Source: Pomphorhynchus laevis
Taxonomy: Eukaryota > Acanthocephala > Palaeacanthocephala > Echinorhynchida > Pomphorhynchidae
DNA: 64,000 nucleotides
Direction: 5' to 3'
Assembly: GCA_012934845.2 (NCBI GenBank)
Contig: WNNJ02003258.1
Coordinates: 248,001-312,000 of the forward strand
The first letter of the stretch is position 1, and every line of letters begins with the position of its first letter. The translations under genes were made by a program, and so were the position numbers. The notes below the pieces were generated by a model that did not search any database, was not told the origin of the DNA, and worked only from the letters and a program-made list of their open reading frames with translations. This document shows positions 58,401-61,300 of the stretch, one piece after another.

Positions 58401-60101
58401 TATTTGCAGATATGACTGCTTCCCAGACTGGGAAGCCCCTAAAAACAAGAATTGGCTAACATCGGAAAAGTCTCTCACGTGCATGCTGATATTTTATTTT
58501 ATTTGTAAATTTATTTTCATGTATTGACTTGTAAATAGTGATTTGCTATTTTGTATATCTAATGATGGATGCAGTTGCATTCGAAAATTCATTGAATAAA
58601 CTATTTCCTTACAAGTCAACTTCTAAACAATTGTTTATAAGCGAGAGGTTTATCTTCAAAAAAAGATGAGATGTATGATCTAACTTATGAGTAGGCGCGA
58701 CAGAGCCTGCAGTGTACACGGAGTCGGCGACGCGGCTGGCAGCCAACGTGCTGGGATAAGTGAAATCCCATACAGGGATTTTGCCGACTTCCAAAATAGT
58801 TTTGACGCTATTCCAAAGGGAATAGCGTCACTCCGTCGGTTCACTTTCCATCTTTACGGGCAAGGTCTGTTGTCTCGAGGCGAGACGAGATTCCTGGAGC
58901 GGCGAGTGCCATTAGCAACAACTCGTTCACTGCAGCGTGGCGGAGGAAGCGGATTTTGCCTTTGCGACAGTCGAGAGTGTGGGCGCTGTTTTTCATAAAT
59001 TCATCTCTGCAAATACAGCTGTACTGTTCGCGGCAATGAGCACCGAACAATTCTACCGGAATTGCCTCAATGCAATTCCGGTAGAGAGACTGATCGTCTA
59101 AGCGTGTGTCAATAGAGGTGATAGGGAGCTCCTAATGAAATGCACCAGACCATAGTGAAGCCGCCGTTATCAAGCGAACTCGCGATTCTGGAGTGATCGC
59201 ACCATCCACTATCTGTCGATAAACCGAGTTGGAATATGCATCCGTCTATCGTTTCTAAAAGATTAGTTCGATGGGACGGTTACCTGGAATTATACACTCT
59301 ATCTGCTGTATGTATCAACGAAGTCCGGGCATTTGTTATATCTTTAAAAAATAATTTATTTTTATGAATAATCATATTCTTTATACGATTTATCTCATTT
59401 GAGTTACCTACAGTTACTACTAGTAGGTAACCAGTTACCTACTAGTTACCTAAGTTGAATACCGAATACTTGAATTCGCAAAAGTTTAAAACTTTAGCAA
59501 ATTTTGATTTATTACTATACTTTAATTTATTATTTGGCGGCACCTTAGAATGGGTTCCAAAGACTAGTTAATATACAACTTTTATGTAAAATTATAAAGG
59601 TTATTTTCCATTCTTTTTAATTTAGGACATAATAAAACTTTTGCTAATGGAACTTTAATGTTCATTTTACCACAATTATGGAAAGTACCTCAAGTACTAT
59701 TATCGTTGGTTTGGATACGTAGCATTGATTTGTTACAATGTCAAAATCTTTAGAAAATAAATTTTTTTATTAAAAATTGCTTATTTTTGTCATATATTTG
59801 AATTTTGAAGATATGCAAGCCATATGCTGTTATTTTGTTTAATGATTTGCCAACTTATCGTTACAATCGCGTTGCTTAATTATGGTAATTTTGTTTAAAG
59901 GCTGTCCGTGCTATAAGCCAGCGAACGGGGAGAGTGTAAATATTGAACCTATAGGCGTTACAGTATCATTGGACCCTACAATGAATAATGGTATTATGTG
60001 TTAGTTTTACTGTTTACGACAAATACTTATACTTTATAGTGGTGCTTGGAACTGACGAGGGTAAACTTTTTCATGGTTTGATTAGAACATTCAATGGAAT
60101 T
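22304..60101 (+). CDS. INTS11: Integrator complex subunit 11, split over 13 seen exons
   Basis: IntS11 is the RNA endonuclease of the nuclear Integrator complex, which cleaves snRNA 3' ends and nascent transcripts at paused RNA polymerase II. About 470 residues are seen in exons 22304-22401, 22445-22518, 27383-27494, 27548-27661, 34361-34459, 37279-37452, 37499-37618, 39566-39661, 40977-41099, 51069-51155, 51207-51369, 59901-59990 and 60040-60101. The metallo-beta-lactamase motifs [18 protein letters not shown] and GDYNM are present, as are the beta-CASP motifs [14 protein letters not shown] and LVHGE. All junctions keep phase and have GT/AG ends. The paralogue CPSF73 is excluded by [16 protein letters not shown] and KPANGE. 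About 10 N-terminal and 110 C-terminal residues are missing from view. Confidence 0.95.
22445..22518 (+). CDS. INTS11: IntS11 exon b
   Basis: Encodes [20 protein letters not shown] and CVLI, with the codon for the serine before HFHLDH split over the next intron. The donor is CAG|GTCAGT. A 4.9-kb intron full of mobile elements follows. Confidence 0.93.
22519..23040. other. Intron 2, unassigned start
   Basis: AT-rich intron. Around 22624-22790 there is a coding-like stretch (MPEKPIVYV, stop, then [16 protein letters not shown]) of no recognised family, probably element debris. Confidence 0.35.
23045..23232 (-). mobile_element. tRNA-derived SINE
   Basis: Read on the minus strand, the head contains a perfect RNA polymerase III B box (GTTCGAATCC, 23155-23164) at a tRNA-like distance from a plausible A-box region (AGCCAACCTTGTGG near 23203-23216). 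A non-tRNA body follows down to about 23045. Neither the acceptor-stem pairing nor the CCA context of a working tRNA is evident, and the body extends well beyond tRNA length, which fits a SINE in IntS11 intron 2. Confidence 0.7.
23505..23690 (+). repeat. R1 repeat copy (proximal half)
   Basis: Starts TTTCATCAGAGGAAATACGT, passes GGGGTCGAAATCTGATAGCA and ends in TGATGACCTCTTATCC and the A/T-rich tail. It corresponds to the reversed copy at 52290-52450. More diverged than the 35280 copy. Confidence 0.75.
23808..23935 (+). repeat. R1 repeat copy (middle part)
   Basis: CAGTTCCTCCTGATGACC through TTATTTATTAGTCAATTCAT and an AT-rich tail. Nearly the same as 18823 and 35375. Starts about 120 bp after the end of the previous R1 copy. 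Confidence 0.75.
23936..24715. other. Intron 2 stretch with two small hairpins
   Basis: No gene seen. 24062-24090 is a perfect 12-bp palindrome (ACCACATGGGCG, 5-base loop), followed at 24091 by a weaker one (ATGCG/CGCAT). The piece GTATAAACCTGCAT near 24003 is shared with 43485, an edge of the PLE-B family. Confidence 0.5.
24720..26975 (+). mobile_element. RT-D family, long broken copy
   Basis: Reads in family order: N-terminal VHWRPNLFLLPLC (24750), a helical linker, [17 protein letters not shown] (25339), [18 protein letters not shown] (25530) where relatives have [32 protein letters not shown] (25880), [16 protein letters not shown] with the catalytic DD pair (25985), and a C-terminal domain ending [15 protein letters not shown] (26880-26930). 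Such proteins of about 800-1200 residues with RT and a conserved C-terminal domain are widespread in cnidarian, sponge and arthropod genomes; I cannot assign the family to a named clade. This copy is broken and lies in IntS11 intron 2. Confidence 0.75.
26976..27382. other. Intron 2 end, AT-rich
   Basis: AT-rich intronic DNA leading to the acceptor TTTTTTAG at 27375-27382. Nothing else recognised. Confidence 0.6.
27383..27494 (+). CDS. INTS11: IntS11 exon c (HFHLDH active site)
   Basis: Encodes [20 protein letters not shown] and [12 protein letters not shown]. HxHxDH supplies zinc ligands of the active site. The donor is CTA|GTTAAG; a 53-bp intron follows. Confidence 0.95.
27548..27661 (+). 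CDS. INTS11: IntS11 exon d
   Basis: Encodes [20 protein letters not shown] and [14 protein letters not shown], matching the helical segment before the next histidine motif in IntS11. The donor is AAG|GTAAAA. A 6.7-kb intron follows. Confidence 0.93.
27662..28650. other. Intron 4 start, AT-rich
   Basis: Strongly AT-rich intron sequence. No element boundary or coding signal recognised. Confidence 0.6.
28651..28889. repeat. Fold-back of two Penelope-like ends
   Basis: Two arms, 28651-28767 and 28773-28889, are reverse complements with a few mismatches and a centre of about 5 bases inside AGCTTTAAAAGAAAGCT. Each arm carries the motif CTGAAGAT, a short hairpin (GATGCC/GGCATC) and an A-rich end, then TTCAATTAAATAAATTTTT. 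It looks like two copies of a Penelope-like end fused tail to tail with no coding part between them. Confidence 0.85.
28922..30112 (-). mobile_element. Penelope-like element (PLE-D), short, inverted ends
   Basis: Bounded by inverted repeats 28922-29046 and 29989-30112, each with the motif CTGAAGA-hairpin-CGAAAT. Inside, the minus strand encodes the end of the RT ([17 protein letters not shown], near 29830), then directly downstream a linker and a GIY-YIG endonuclease ([17 protein letters not shown], near 29440; [16 protein letters not shown], near 29300) and its end (29082-29279). Most of the RT is missing, so this is an internally shortened copy. Inverted instead of direct terminal repeats are known for Penelope elements. 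Confidence 0.85.
30113..31040. other. Intron 4 middle, mostly unassigned
   Basis: Contains an 11-bp palindrome near 30309-30338 and an exon-like open segment at 30340-30467 (separate entry). The rest is AT-rich with no recognised element. Confidence 0.4.
30340..30467 (+). other. Exon-like open segment, unknown protein
   Basis: Follows an acceptor-like ATTATACAG and ends at a donor-like TCA|GTAAGG. With two bases of entry phase it encodes 42 codons without stop, including [20 protein letters not shown] and [17 protein letters not shown]. It fits no part of IntS11. It could be an exon of a nested gene, a piece of an unrecognised element, or chance. Confidence 0.25.
31045..31545 (-). mobile_element. 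LINE-B 3' end, young, 5'-truncated
   Basis: From the family 3' tail (AGATTTATTTTAACGTGGCA) the minus strand carries a 119-codon open C-terminal frame (31118-31477) almost identical to 7660-8016 and 13868-14230, then ends abruptly near 31545 inside ORF2. Simple 5' truncation is the usual outcome of LINE insertion. It lies in IntS11 intron 4, so insertion there was tolerated. Confidence 0.9.
31813..34030 (-). mobile_element. LINE-A copy 3 (RTE-like), minus strand
   Basis: The minus strand starts with the endonuclease opening ([10 protein letters not shown], near 33930). It continues through [10 protein letters not shown] (near 33500), SSDLRR-like sequence (near 33260), the linker (32575-32763) and the RT active site ([20 protein letters not shown], near 32060), and ends near 31813 before the C-terminal region. 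Internal deletions and frame breaks are many. The upstream edge matches 16330-16390 of copy 2. Confidence 0.8.
34361..34459 (+). CDS. INTS11: IntS11 exon e
   Basis: Encodes [20 protein letters not shown] and [13 protein letters not shown]. The GHVLGAAM histidine is a conserved metal ligand. The acceptor is TGTATAG and the donor ACG|GTACAT. Confidence 0.95.
34460..35269. other. Intron 5 start, AT-rich
   Basis: Very AT-rich. Contains an R1-type end (TATGTAGACTCAGTTATCTT near 34898-34917). No coding signal. Confidence 0.5.
35270..35475 (+). repeat. R1 repeat copy, good proximal half
   Basis: TTTTATTAGAGGAAATAAGT through GGGTAGAGGAGTTAGGGACC, GAAACCTGATAGCATAGCAG and TCCTCCTGATGACCTCTAAT to the A/T tail. 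Aligns along its length with the reversed copy 52290-52450. Confidence 0.85.
35580..35835 (+). repeat. R1 repeat copy, distal half
   Basis: From ATGTCCTCTAATTGAC and a second start CTAATCCTTGTTCTTACACA, through TTATTTATTAGTCAATTCAT, the AT-rich body and the end ACATAGGCTCAGCTGACTTG. More diverged than the 35270 copy. Confidence 0.7.
35836..36330. other. Intron 5, AT-rich
   Basis: Runs of A/T with short inverted pieces; nothing recognised. Confidence 0.6.
36376..36401 (-). ncRNA. Hammerhead ribozyme core, canonical
   Basis: On the minus strand: CTGATGA, helix II GTCA/TGAC with loop AAATAA, then GAAAC. All core bases are as in the hammerhead consensus. Helix III forms from the next bases (ACGGTAC pairing GTATCGT, 3-base loop), putting a GUU triplet at the cleavage position. 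Helix I is short (GGCA with TGTC) and needs one bulged U. Core and helices II and III are read directly; activity is inference. Confidence 0.75.
36557..36582 (+). ncRNA. Hammerhead core, second copy
   Basis: Plus strand: CTGATGA, GTCA, AAATAA, TGAT, GAAAC. Helix II closes with a G-U pair instead of G-C; helix III is as in the minus-strand copy with loop CTG. The sequence just upstream differs from the other copies, so helix I is weak here and this copy is 5'-truncated. Confidence 0.6.
36859..36884 (+). pseudogene. Degenerate hammerhead core, third copy
   Basis: CTGGTGAGTAAAAATAATGG then CGTAAC. Two invariant core bases are changed (A6 to G, and GAAA to GTAA), so cleavage is not expected. Helix III is still largely preserved. 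Confidence 0.65.
37279..37452 (+). CDS. INTS11: IntS11 exon f (GDYNM to GGK)
   Basis: 58 codons: [37 protein letters not shown] and [12 protein letters not shown]. The aspartate of GDYNM is a metal ligand. The donor AAA|GTAAGT is near consensus; a 46-bp intron follows. Confidence 0.95.
37499..37618 (+). CDS. INTS11: IntS11 exon g (beta-CASP start)
   Basis: Encodes [20 protein letters not shown] and [18 protein letters not shown], the start of the beta-CASP domain. The donor is AAG|GTAGTT. Confidence 0.95.
37619..37915. other. Intron 7 start
   Basis: AT-rich intron without recognised content. Confidence 0.6.
37916..38590 (+). mobile_element. Penelope-like RT debris with direct duplication
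   Basis: A segment of about 95 bp starts at AACGTTGTGCAACAATAA (37919) and recurs at 38269, 350 bp later, with few changes. Reading continues after the first copy with [14 protein letters not shown] (38040), the RT active site, and after the second with [17 protein letters not shown] (38360) and [18 protein letters not shown] coding (38525). The usual order is thus scrambled: the active site comes before the upstream motifs. Confidence 0.75.
38600..38960 (-). mobile_element. Penelope-like linker and GIY-YIG start, minus strand
   Basis: The minus strand encodes a linker and then a C-x2-C / [14 protein letters not shown] sequence (near 38620-38690), the GIY-YIG endonuclease opening with E for G in YVGQT. 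It adjoins plus-strand Penelope-like sequence on both sides, so the locus contains an inversion or opposing insertions. Confidence 0.7.
38961..39310 (+). mobile_element. Penelope-like C-terminal tail and 3' end
   Basis: Encodes [15 protein letters not shown] and LDVTLKLNP (near 39050-39140), the usual end of Penelope-type GIY-YIG proteins. A 3' region follows with CACCGAAATATTGAATC, the family-type terminal motif, then ATTGTTAAATAAATAA. Confidence 0.7.
39311..39565. other. Intron 7 end
   Basis: AT-rich, leading to the acceptor TACTGTTTAG. Confidence 0.6.
39566..39661 (+). CDS. INTS11: IntS11 exon h
   Basis: Encodes [20 protein letters not shown] and [12 protein letters not shown]. The donor GAA|GTTGGT is a weak match to consensus; phase is kept with exon i. 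Confidence 0.92.
39662..40976. other. Intron 8
   Basis: AT-rich. Contains a reversed R1-type end (near 39715-39745) and the fold-back 40530-40704 (separate entry). Nothing else recognised. Confidence 0.55.
40530..40704. repeat. Fold-back of two Penelope-like ends, 85-bp arms
   Basis: The left arm 40530-40614 and right arm 40619-40704 are reverse complements with several mismatches. The right arm holds CTGAAGAT, hairpin GCTAA/TTAGC, GAAAT (40626-40654), the same layout as in 28807, 28972 and 30031. The short open frames read across it on both strands are a by-product of the symmetry. Confidence 0.85.
40977..41099 (+). CDS. INTS11: IntS11 exon i
   Basis: 41 codons: [40 protein letters not shown] and [11 protein letters not shown] is a hallmark of the beta-CASP domain. 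The donor is ATG|GTAACT; a 10-kb intron follows. Confidence 0.95.
41100..42389. other. Intron 9 start, AT-rich
   Basis: Long AT-rich stretch with a slightly more balanced piece near 41700-41790. A reversed R1-like end lies near 42090-42120. No coding signal recognised. Confidence 0.5.
42390..42840. repeat. GC-richer island of a dispersed repeat
   Basis: Stands out from its AT-rich surroundings. The plus strand has a 44-codon frame from ATG 42390 ([20 protein letters not shown] and a serine-rich end, stop 42522); the minus strand has a 63-codon frame at 42557-42748. Neither is recognised. 42708-42790 recurs at 45890-45975 inside another element, and 42812-42838 recurs reversed at 8288, so the island belongs to a repeat family. 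Confidence 0.5.
42845..44820 (-). mobile_element. PLE-B copies, two or three in tandem, minus strand
   Basis: Going down the minus strand: an N-terminal RT part (44532-44813, [19 protein letters not shown]), then [20 protein letters not shown] (near 44470), [20 protein letters not shown] (near 44240) and [19 protein letters not shown] (near 43990). There the copy breaks off into a second set ([10 protein letters not shown] near 43850; 43506-43760) and a third N-terminal piece (43003-43251). These are repeated partial copies of one family in the same orientation. Confidence 0.8.
44985..46740 (+). mobile_element. Penelope-like element PLE-C
   Basis: The plus strand reads [20 protein letters not shown] (45090), [20 protein letters not shown] (45310), a decayed G-x-P-x-x-T section (45500), then [15 protein letters not shown] with the catalytic DD (45563-45763). 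After an interruption it reads [16 protein letters not shown] (46285) and GIY-YIG coding ([30 protein letters not shown], 46430-46530). RT, a cysteine-pair linker and C-terminal GIY-YIG is the standard layout of endonuclease-bearing Penelope elements. Frames are broken, and a foreign piece (45890-45975) lies between RT and linker. Confidence 0.85.
46118..46176 (+). repeat. 14-bp tandem repeat
   Basis: Four copies of ATATACATTATGTT in a row, inside the PLE-C linker region. The open frame across it (repeated Y-I-M-L-Y) is repeat-derived. Confidence 0.85.
46760..48600 (+). mobile_element. LINE-B copy, older, plus strand
   Basis: Follows LINE-B order from the end of the linker: [18 protein letters not shown] coding (47040), [22 protein letters not shown] (47225), [10 protein letters not shown] (47455), [12 protein letters not shown] (47715), the C-terminal region (48023-48500), and the 3' tail GCACGCATTTGCCACG. 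It aligns all along with 6330-8092 of copy 1 but is more diverged and has many small frame breaks. It is 5'-truncated inside the linker. Confidence 0.85.
48605..49070. other. Intron 9 spacer
   Basis: No coding signal. Near 48722-48745, ACGTATGCTCAGTTATCCTA resembles both the R1 end and the tip of the palindrome at 49190. Confidence 0.45.
49071..49351. repeat. Long near-perfect palindrome, 134-bp arms
   Basis: 49071-49204 and 49218-49351 are reverse complements with only two mismatches and a 13-base spacer. Such a palindrome is normally lost quickly, so it should be young. It has no clear coding content and ends about 30 bp before the Penelope-like frame begins, suggesting that it is the terminal structure of that insertion. 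Confidence 0.92.
49375..50760 (+). mobile_element. Penelope-like element PLE-A, 5'-truncated
   Basis: Enters inside the RT ([20 protein letters not shown] in frame upstream of 49457) and runs through a continuous frame to the stop at 50633-50635. A 3' region of about 120 bp follows, with the terminal motif GGCTTAATCGCCGAAACGTC (50698-50717), then AATAAATCATTAATTTTCGC. Left of it is the 134-bp palindrome. It is the best-preserved element in the window. Confidence 0.9.
49457..50635 (+). CDS. PLE-A reverse transcriptase C-terminus with GIY-YIG
   Basis: 392 codons without a break. Residues about 1-30: [15 protein letters not shown] RT motif and [12 protein letters not shown]. About 33-50: [15 protein letters not shown], the catalytic DD. 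About 75-95: [11 protein letters not shown]. About 180-260: a basic linker with the cysteine cluster [12 protein letters not shown]. About 288-315: [20 protein letters not shown] followed by [16 protein letters not shown], the GIY-YIG nuclease with its arginine. About 325: ISHMLSHGN. The family reverse-transcribes its own RNA and cuts the target with the GIY-YIG domain. The missing N-terminal half of the RT means the copy is not autonomous. The true ORF extends upstream of this ATG. Confidence 0.9.
   Translation: MQETVMGTPFAPTLAIIYMSEIEKEWLSYGNIKPMSYCRYIDDILFVWPDTNDNLESFKRYMNNSSPLDVTFDEGYSVNFLDVTIYKDENVFKMTYYKKPESPPLHLHFTSSHPHSIKRNIIYNHALRIKRVCSDDKEFERHIGDLISQFISRGYGGRMIDNQVNKVRHIRREELVERKRDENKVKSTFMSVDFHSAVEHIQNLINNTEYGKLRKDMRVAFKANNKISRILVKSKFNTHHYTARHNGCAPCNDKRCMYCTKINSTNVIVSSKTGAKFKIKGKQNCKSANNIYIATCKKANCNVQYVGQTSQTLARRLNLRRSQYKNKKAMDGAISHMLSHGNDDAMEYVVVESDIKDNKERMFREQQLVGYLFSDEPYGCNDNYLFRWKDII
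50761..51068. other. Intron 9 end with a Penelope-type terminal motif
   Basis: Holds CTGACGAAGACCCGGAAGGG then TTGAAAC (50826-50852), a hairpin-bearing terminal motif of the kind seen at other Penelope-like ends here. The acceptor of exon j is TTTATCCTAG. Confidence 0.6.
51069..51155 (+). CDS. INTS11: IntS11 exon j
   Basis: 29 codons: [20 protein letters not shown] then [14 protein letters not shown]-x-GTVG is conserved in IntS11. The donor ATT|GTATTT is weak; a 51-bp intron follows. Confidence 0.93.
51207..51369 (+). CDS. INTS11: IntS11 exon k (SAHAD and LVHGE)
   Basis: Encodes [40 protein letters not shown] and [14 protein letters not shown], and ends in phase 1 at TTTG|GTAAAT. The histidines of SAHAD and LVHGE are metal ligands of beta-CASP nucleases. 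If the donor were not used, the frame would stop six codons later. Confidence 0.95.
51611..52024. repeat. 19-bp minisatellite with 114-bp higher-order unit
   Basis: About 21 units of 19 bp with core AACACGATAATCGTAC. Every unit contains a near-palindrome (CGATTATCG or CGATAATCG). Units differ in a fixed order of six (starting CCGAA, CTGTA, CTGCA, CTGAA, GTGAA, CTGAT/CTGTA), which itself repeats about three times, a 114-bp higher-order period. The 139-codon minus-strand frame across it is a repeat artefact. Confidence 0.9.
52018..52454 (-). repeat. R1 repeat, longest copy, minus strand
   Basis: On the minus strand from TTTTATCAGAGGAAATACAT (52440) through GGCCCCGCTGCTATG, GAGTTAGGGGCCGAAACC, TAGCATAGCAG and CTCCTGATGACCTCG, then a long A/T-rich body and the end GGATTCAGTTAGCTGATTTG. 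GGCCCC/GGGGCC and CTGCTATG/CATAGCAG form two nested hairpins. It abuts the 3' end of the PLE-B frame. Confidence 0.8.
52455..53335 (-). mobile_element. PLE-B copy with the longest RT frame
   Basis: Minus strand. The upstream part (53160-53335) repeats the [20 protein letters not shown] region; the main frame is 52460-53146. It ends at a stop directly followed by an R1 repeat, and its upstream end breaks off into AT-rich DNA and a degenerate piece of the 19-bp minisatellite (53357-53412). The insertion therefore appears to sit within the minisatellite. Confidence 0.8.
52460..53146 (-). CDS. PLE-B reverse transcriptase, palm to C-terminus
   Basis: 228 open codons. [20 protein letters not shown] (residues about 26-45) is the motif before the active site, [13 protein letters not shown] (about 72-84) carries the catalytic DD, and [20 protein letters not shown] (about 109-128) matches the next RT block. 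The rest is an asparagine- and lysine-rich helical thumb. The frame stops about 145 residues after the active site with no GIY-YIG motif after it, unlike PLE-A, -C and -D. The family may lack that domain, carry it elsewhere, or have lost it here by truncation. Penelope-type RT is the best fit. Confidence 0.75.
   Translation of the reverse strand: MDKIELIESLNILINQNYLKVWTSIFRQVKGVPMGGNSSPIIADLFLSFIEYEFVHNCVKTKSKQYKYIKYMFRYIDDICVFNSNNFYSISEHIYPESLILNKTNINDKEGVYLDMNIKLTLTKTTINLYRKDDIFKFTRNIFLHEHSCIPYNIKYNTLSNEILRIATICNDIGFLQNHLNNLIDTYFKLGYYKNNIKQKIVKYINQHNNIKNKFKLLSGKFLWMDNK
53357..53412. repeat. Displaced remnant of the 19-bp minisatellite
   Basis: Three decayed units (ACGATAATTGTGCAGAAAC, TCGATAATCGTTCAGTATC, TCGATAATCTTACTGATCA). 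The last shares CTTACTGATCA with the end of the main array (52019). Confidence 0.7.
53413..54003. other. Intron 11 spacer
   Basis: AT-rich, with a more balanced stretch at 53640-53800 that has no recognised coding signal and may be an element end. Confidence 0.4.
54004..56300 (-). mobile_element. LINE-A copy 4, minus strand, with internal duplication
   Basis: The minus strand enters in the endonuclease ([13 protein letters not shown] near 56090; [20 protein letters not shown] at 55860-55930) and passes the linker (55100-55420) and RT (GFRPG-like section near 55000, [19 protein letters not shown] near 54760, [12 protein letters not shown] near 54680). After an internal deletion it carries the C-terminal region twice (54103-54683) and ends at the family 3' end (GACATCCGGGCCAGTGTTTG, 54025-54045). 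Confidence 0.85.
54103..54683 (-). repeat. 290-bp tandem duplication inside LINE-A
   Basis: GATAAACAAGAGTTTTTTT occurs at 54103 and 54393, and the 290 bp that follow are repeated nearly unchanged. Each unit contains a perfect palindrome, GCAGCGACTTTACTC with its complement around a CG centre (near 54298 and 54591). The unit joins the RT active site directly to the C-terminal region, so deletion preceded duplication. Confidence 0.9.
56301..57300 (+). mobile_element. RT-D second subfamily, decayed N-terminal part
   Basis: Composition is balanced and continuous with the RT-D coding to the right. Weak resemblance on the plus strand: [13 protein letters not shown] and RPIALVGLT-like coding near 57130-57170 where the family has its fingers motif, and [12 protein letters not shown] coding near 57275. 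Farther left I cannot assign the sequence with confidence. Confidence 0.45.
57300..58411 (+). mobile_element. RT-D second subfamily, RT palm and thumb
   Basis: Encodes [20 protein letters not shown] with the first catalytic aspartate (57333), [20 protein letters not shown] (57450), a decayed L-W-x-x-D-x-C active-site region (57580), and the C-terminal [20 protein letters not shown] (57920), [10 protein letters not shown] (58100). VQQGD and [13 protein letters not shown] motifs identify the subgroup known from arthropods and oomycetes. The copy is broken. Its right end is repeated in reverse at 59005-59328. Confidence 0.75.
58412..59328 (-). mobile_element. RT-D piece in reverse, C-terminal domain
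   Basis: On the minus strand the sequence repeats 58109-58411 (as 59005-59328) and then continues with [40 protein letters not shown] and [10 protein letters not shown] (58841-59050), then [20 protein letters not shown] (58609-58794), the family C-terminal region. The two opposite copies overlap by about 300 bp and face each other tail to tail. Confidence 0.75.
59329..59900. other. Intron 11 end, AT-rich
   Basis: AT-rich. A plus-strand stretch near 59633-59750 reads open for about 40 codons after TTTAG but resembles no part of IntS11. The acceptor of exon l is TTGTTTAAAG. Confidence 0.5.
59901..59990 (+). CDS. INTS11: IntS11 exon l (KPANGE)
   Basis: Entered in phase 1: (G)[19 protein letters not shown] and [10 protein letters not shown]. 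The PANGE motif closes the catalytic region of IntS11. The donor is AATG|GTATTA; a 49-bp intron follows. Confidence 0.93.
60040..60101 (+). CDS. INTS11: IntS11 exon m
   Basis: Encodes [20 protein letters not shown] and I, corresponding to the region just after the catalytic core (LLHG-x-L-I in animals). The donor ATT|GTGAGT is good. The remaining C-terminal domain is not found in this window. Confidence 0.85.
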
Positions 60102-61300
60102 GTGAGTGTTATAAAATTATAATATTTATAATATTTATAAATTAATTTATAAACAATAATATTACAAAATATTATTTATCATATTCGTTGATAAGCTTGA
60201 CTTTTTAGATAAACTAATAATTTGTGACATTTATTCACGAATGTTAATGATCTATGACTATAAATAATTTAATATTTCATTAAATGCTGACTAAATTATA
60301 ATTAAATCGTTAACTAAAAAGTGATGTTCGGAATTTTCAAATTGTTAGAATTTATATTTGGGGATAATATTTTTATAGATATTATTTAACAATAAAACCA
60401 ACGATCAAACGTAATAAATTTATAGAAGAATATGATAAGATGGCCTCTTTTTGTGTAGTATTTTAAATACTTCGTGTTGACGTGTCTAAGCAATTGTAGA
60501 ATACAGGATTGGCACACGATACTACTCACTGAGCACTTTTAAGACGCAATGTGTGCAACGTATCTTCTTTAGTATAAAAACACAAACCAGACATAACGCG
60601 TGCTCAACCAATTTTAACGTGAGTCACGCCTTCTCGTGTCGAAGCATCACAGTTATATGACATCACATGAATAATGTTATGAGAATGGTAGAGCGATTGT
60701 TTATGGATGCGTGTATTTTTAATAATATTGCACCATCTTACAAAATGATAAAACCCCATGAATAGCACGTTTATTACGAAAATATAAACATATCGTAATT
60801 TGGTAAAAAATAGTGGAAATCGCAAGAGGAAAAATTTACCCCAATAACTTTCACAACTTTTGGTGGACTTAGACCACATGTAAATAAACTAATACAGTCT
60901 AACTATGACGTGCAAATAGCGAGCCTCGTGTGTAAAATATTTATTTTTTGTATTTATTTTGTTTAAAAACGATAATCAATCAATCAGTTAATCAAGATCA
61001 CTTTATTTAAGAAATACAGAGCAAGTATTTTTTAGCTCATATACAGGAGGTTTCATATTGAAAGGAAAAAAATTTGTAAAAATTTGACTGTAAAATTGAA
61101 AATCAGCGTTTGTCAAAAAAAATGAGTTAATCATCGAGATGAAAATGAGTTTTATCATTTTATATGAATTGAGGATTTATTTTTTATATTGGTAAGTAAT
61201 AGCACGGTGCAGGAAACTATCCAACATATGTTGTGCTATAACAGAATTTGTGATGTATTTACGAGTATGCCGCATCTTTCTGATGTTTCTGTTATTTATT
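60102..61300. other. Intron 13 start, no exon recognised
   Basis: AT-rich. I looked for the IntS11 C-terminal exons after GT donor 60102 and found no segment with convincing motif, phase and splice sites. A 91-codon minus-strand frame at 60604-60879 is unrecognised and probably chance. Confidence 0.5.

Noticed and set aside
59633-59750. Possible extra IntS11 exon after TTTAG
   Set aside because: The encoded residues match no part of IntS11, and exon k to exon l already joins in phase.
60604-60879. 91-codon minus-strand frame as a gene
   Set aside because: No family resemblance, no splice or promoter context, and AT-rich intronic setting.
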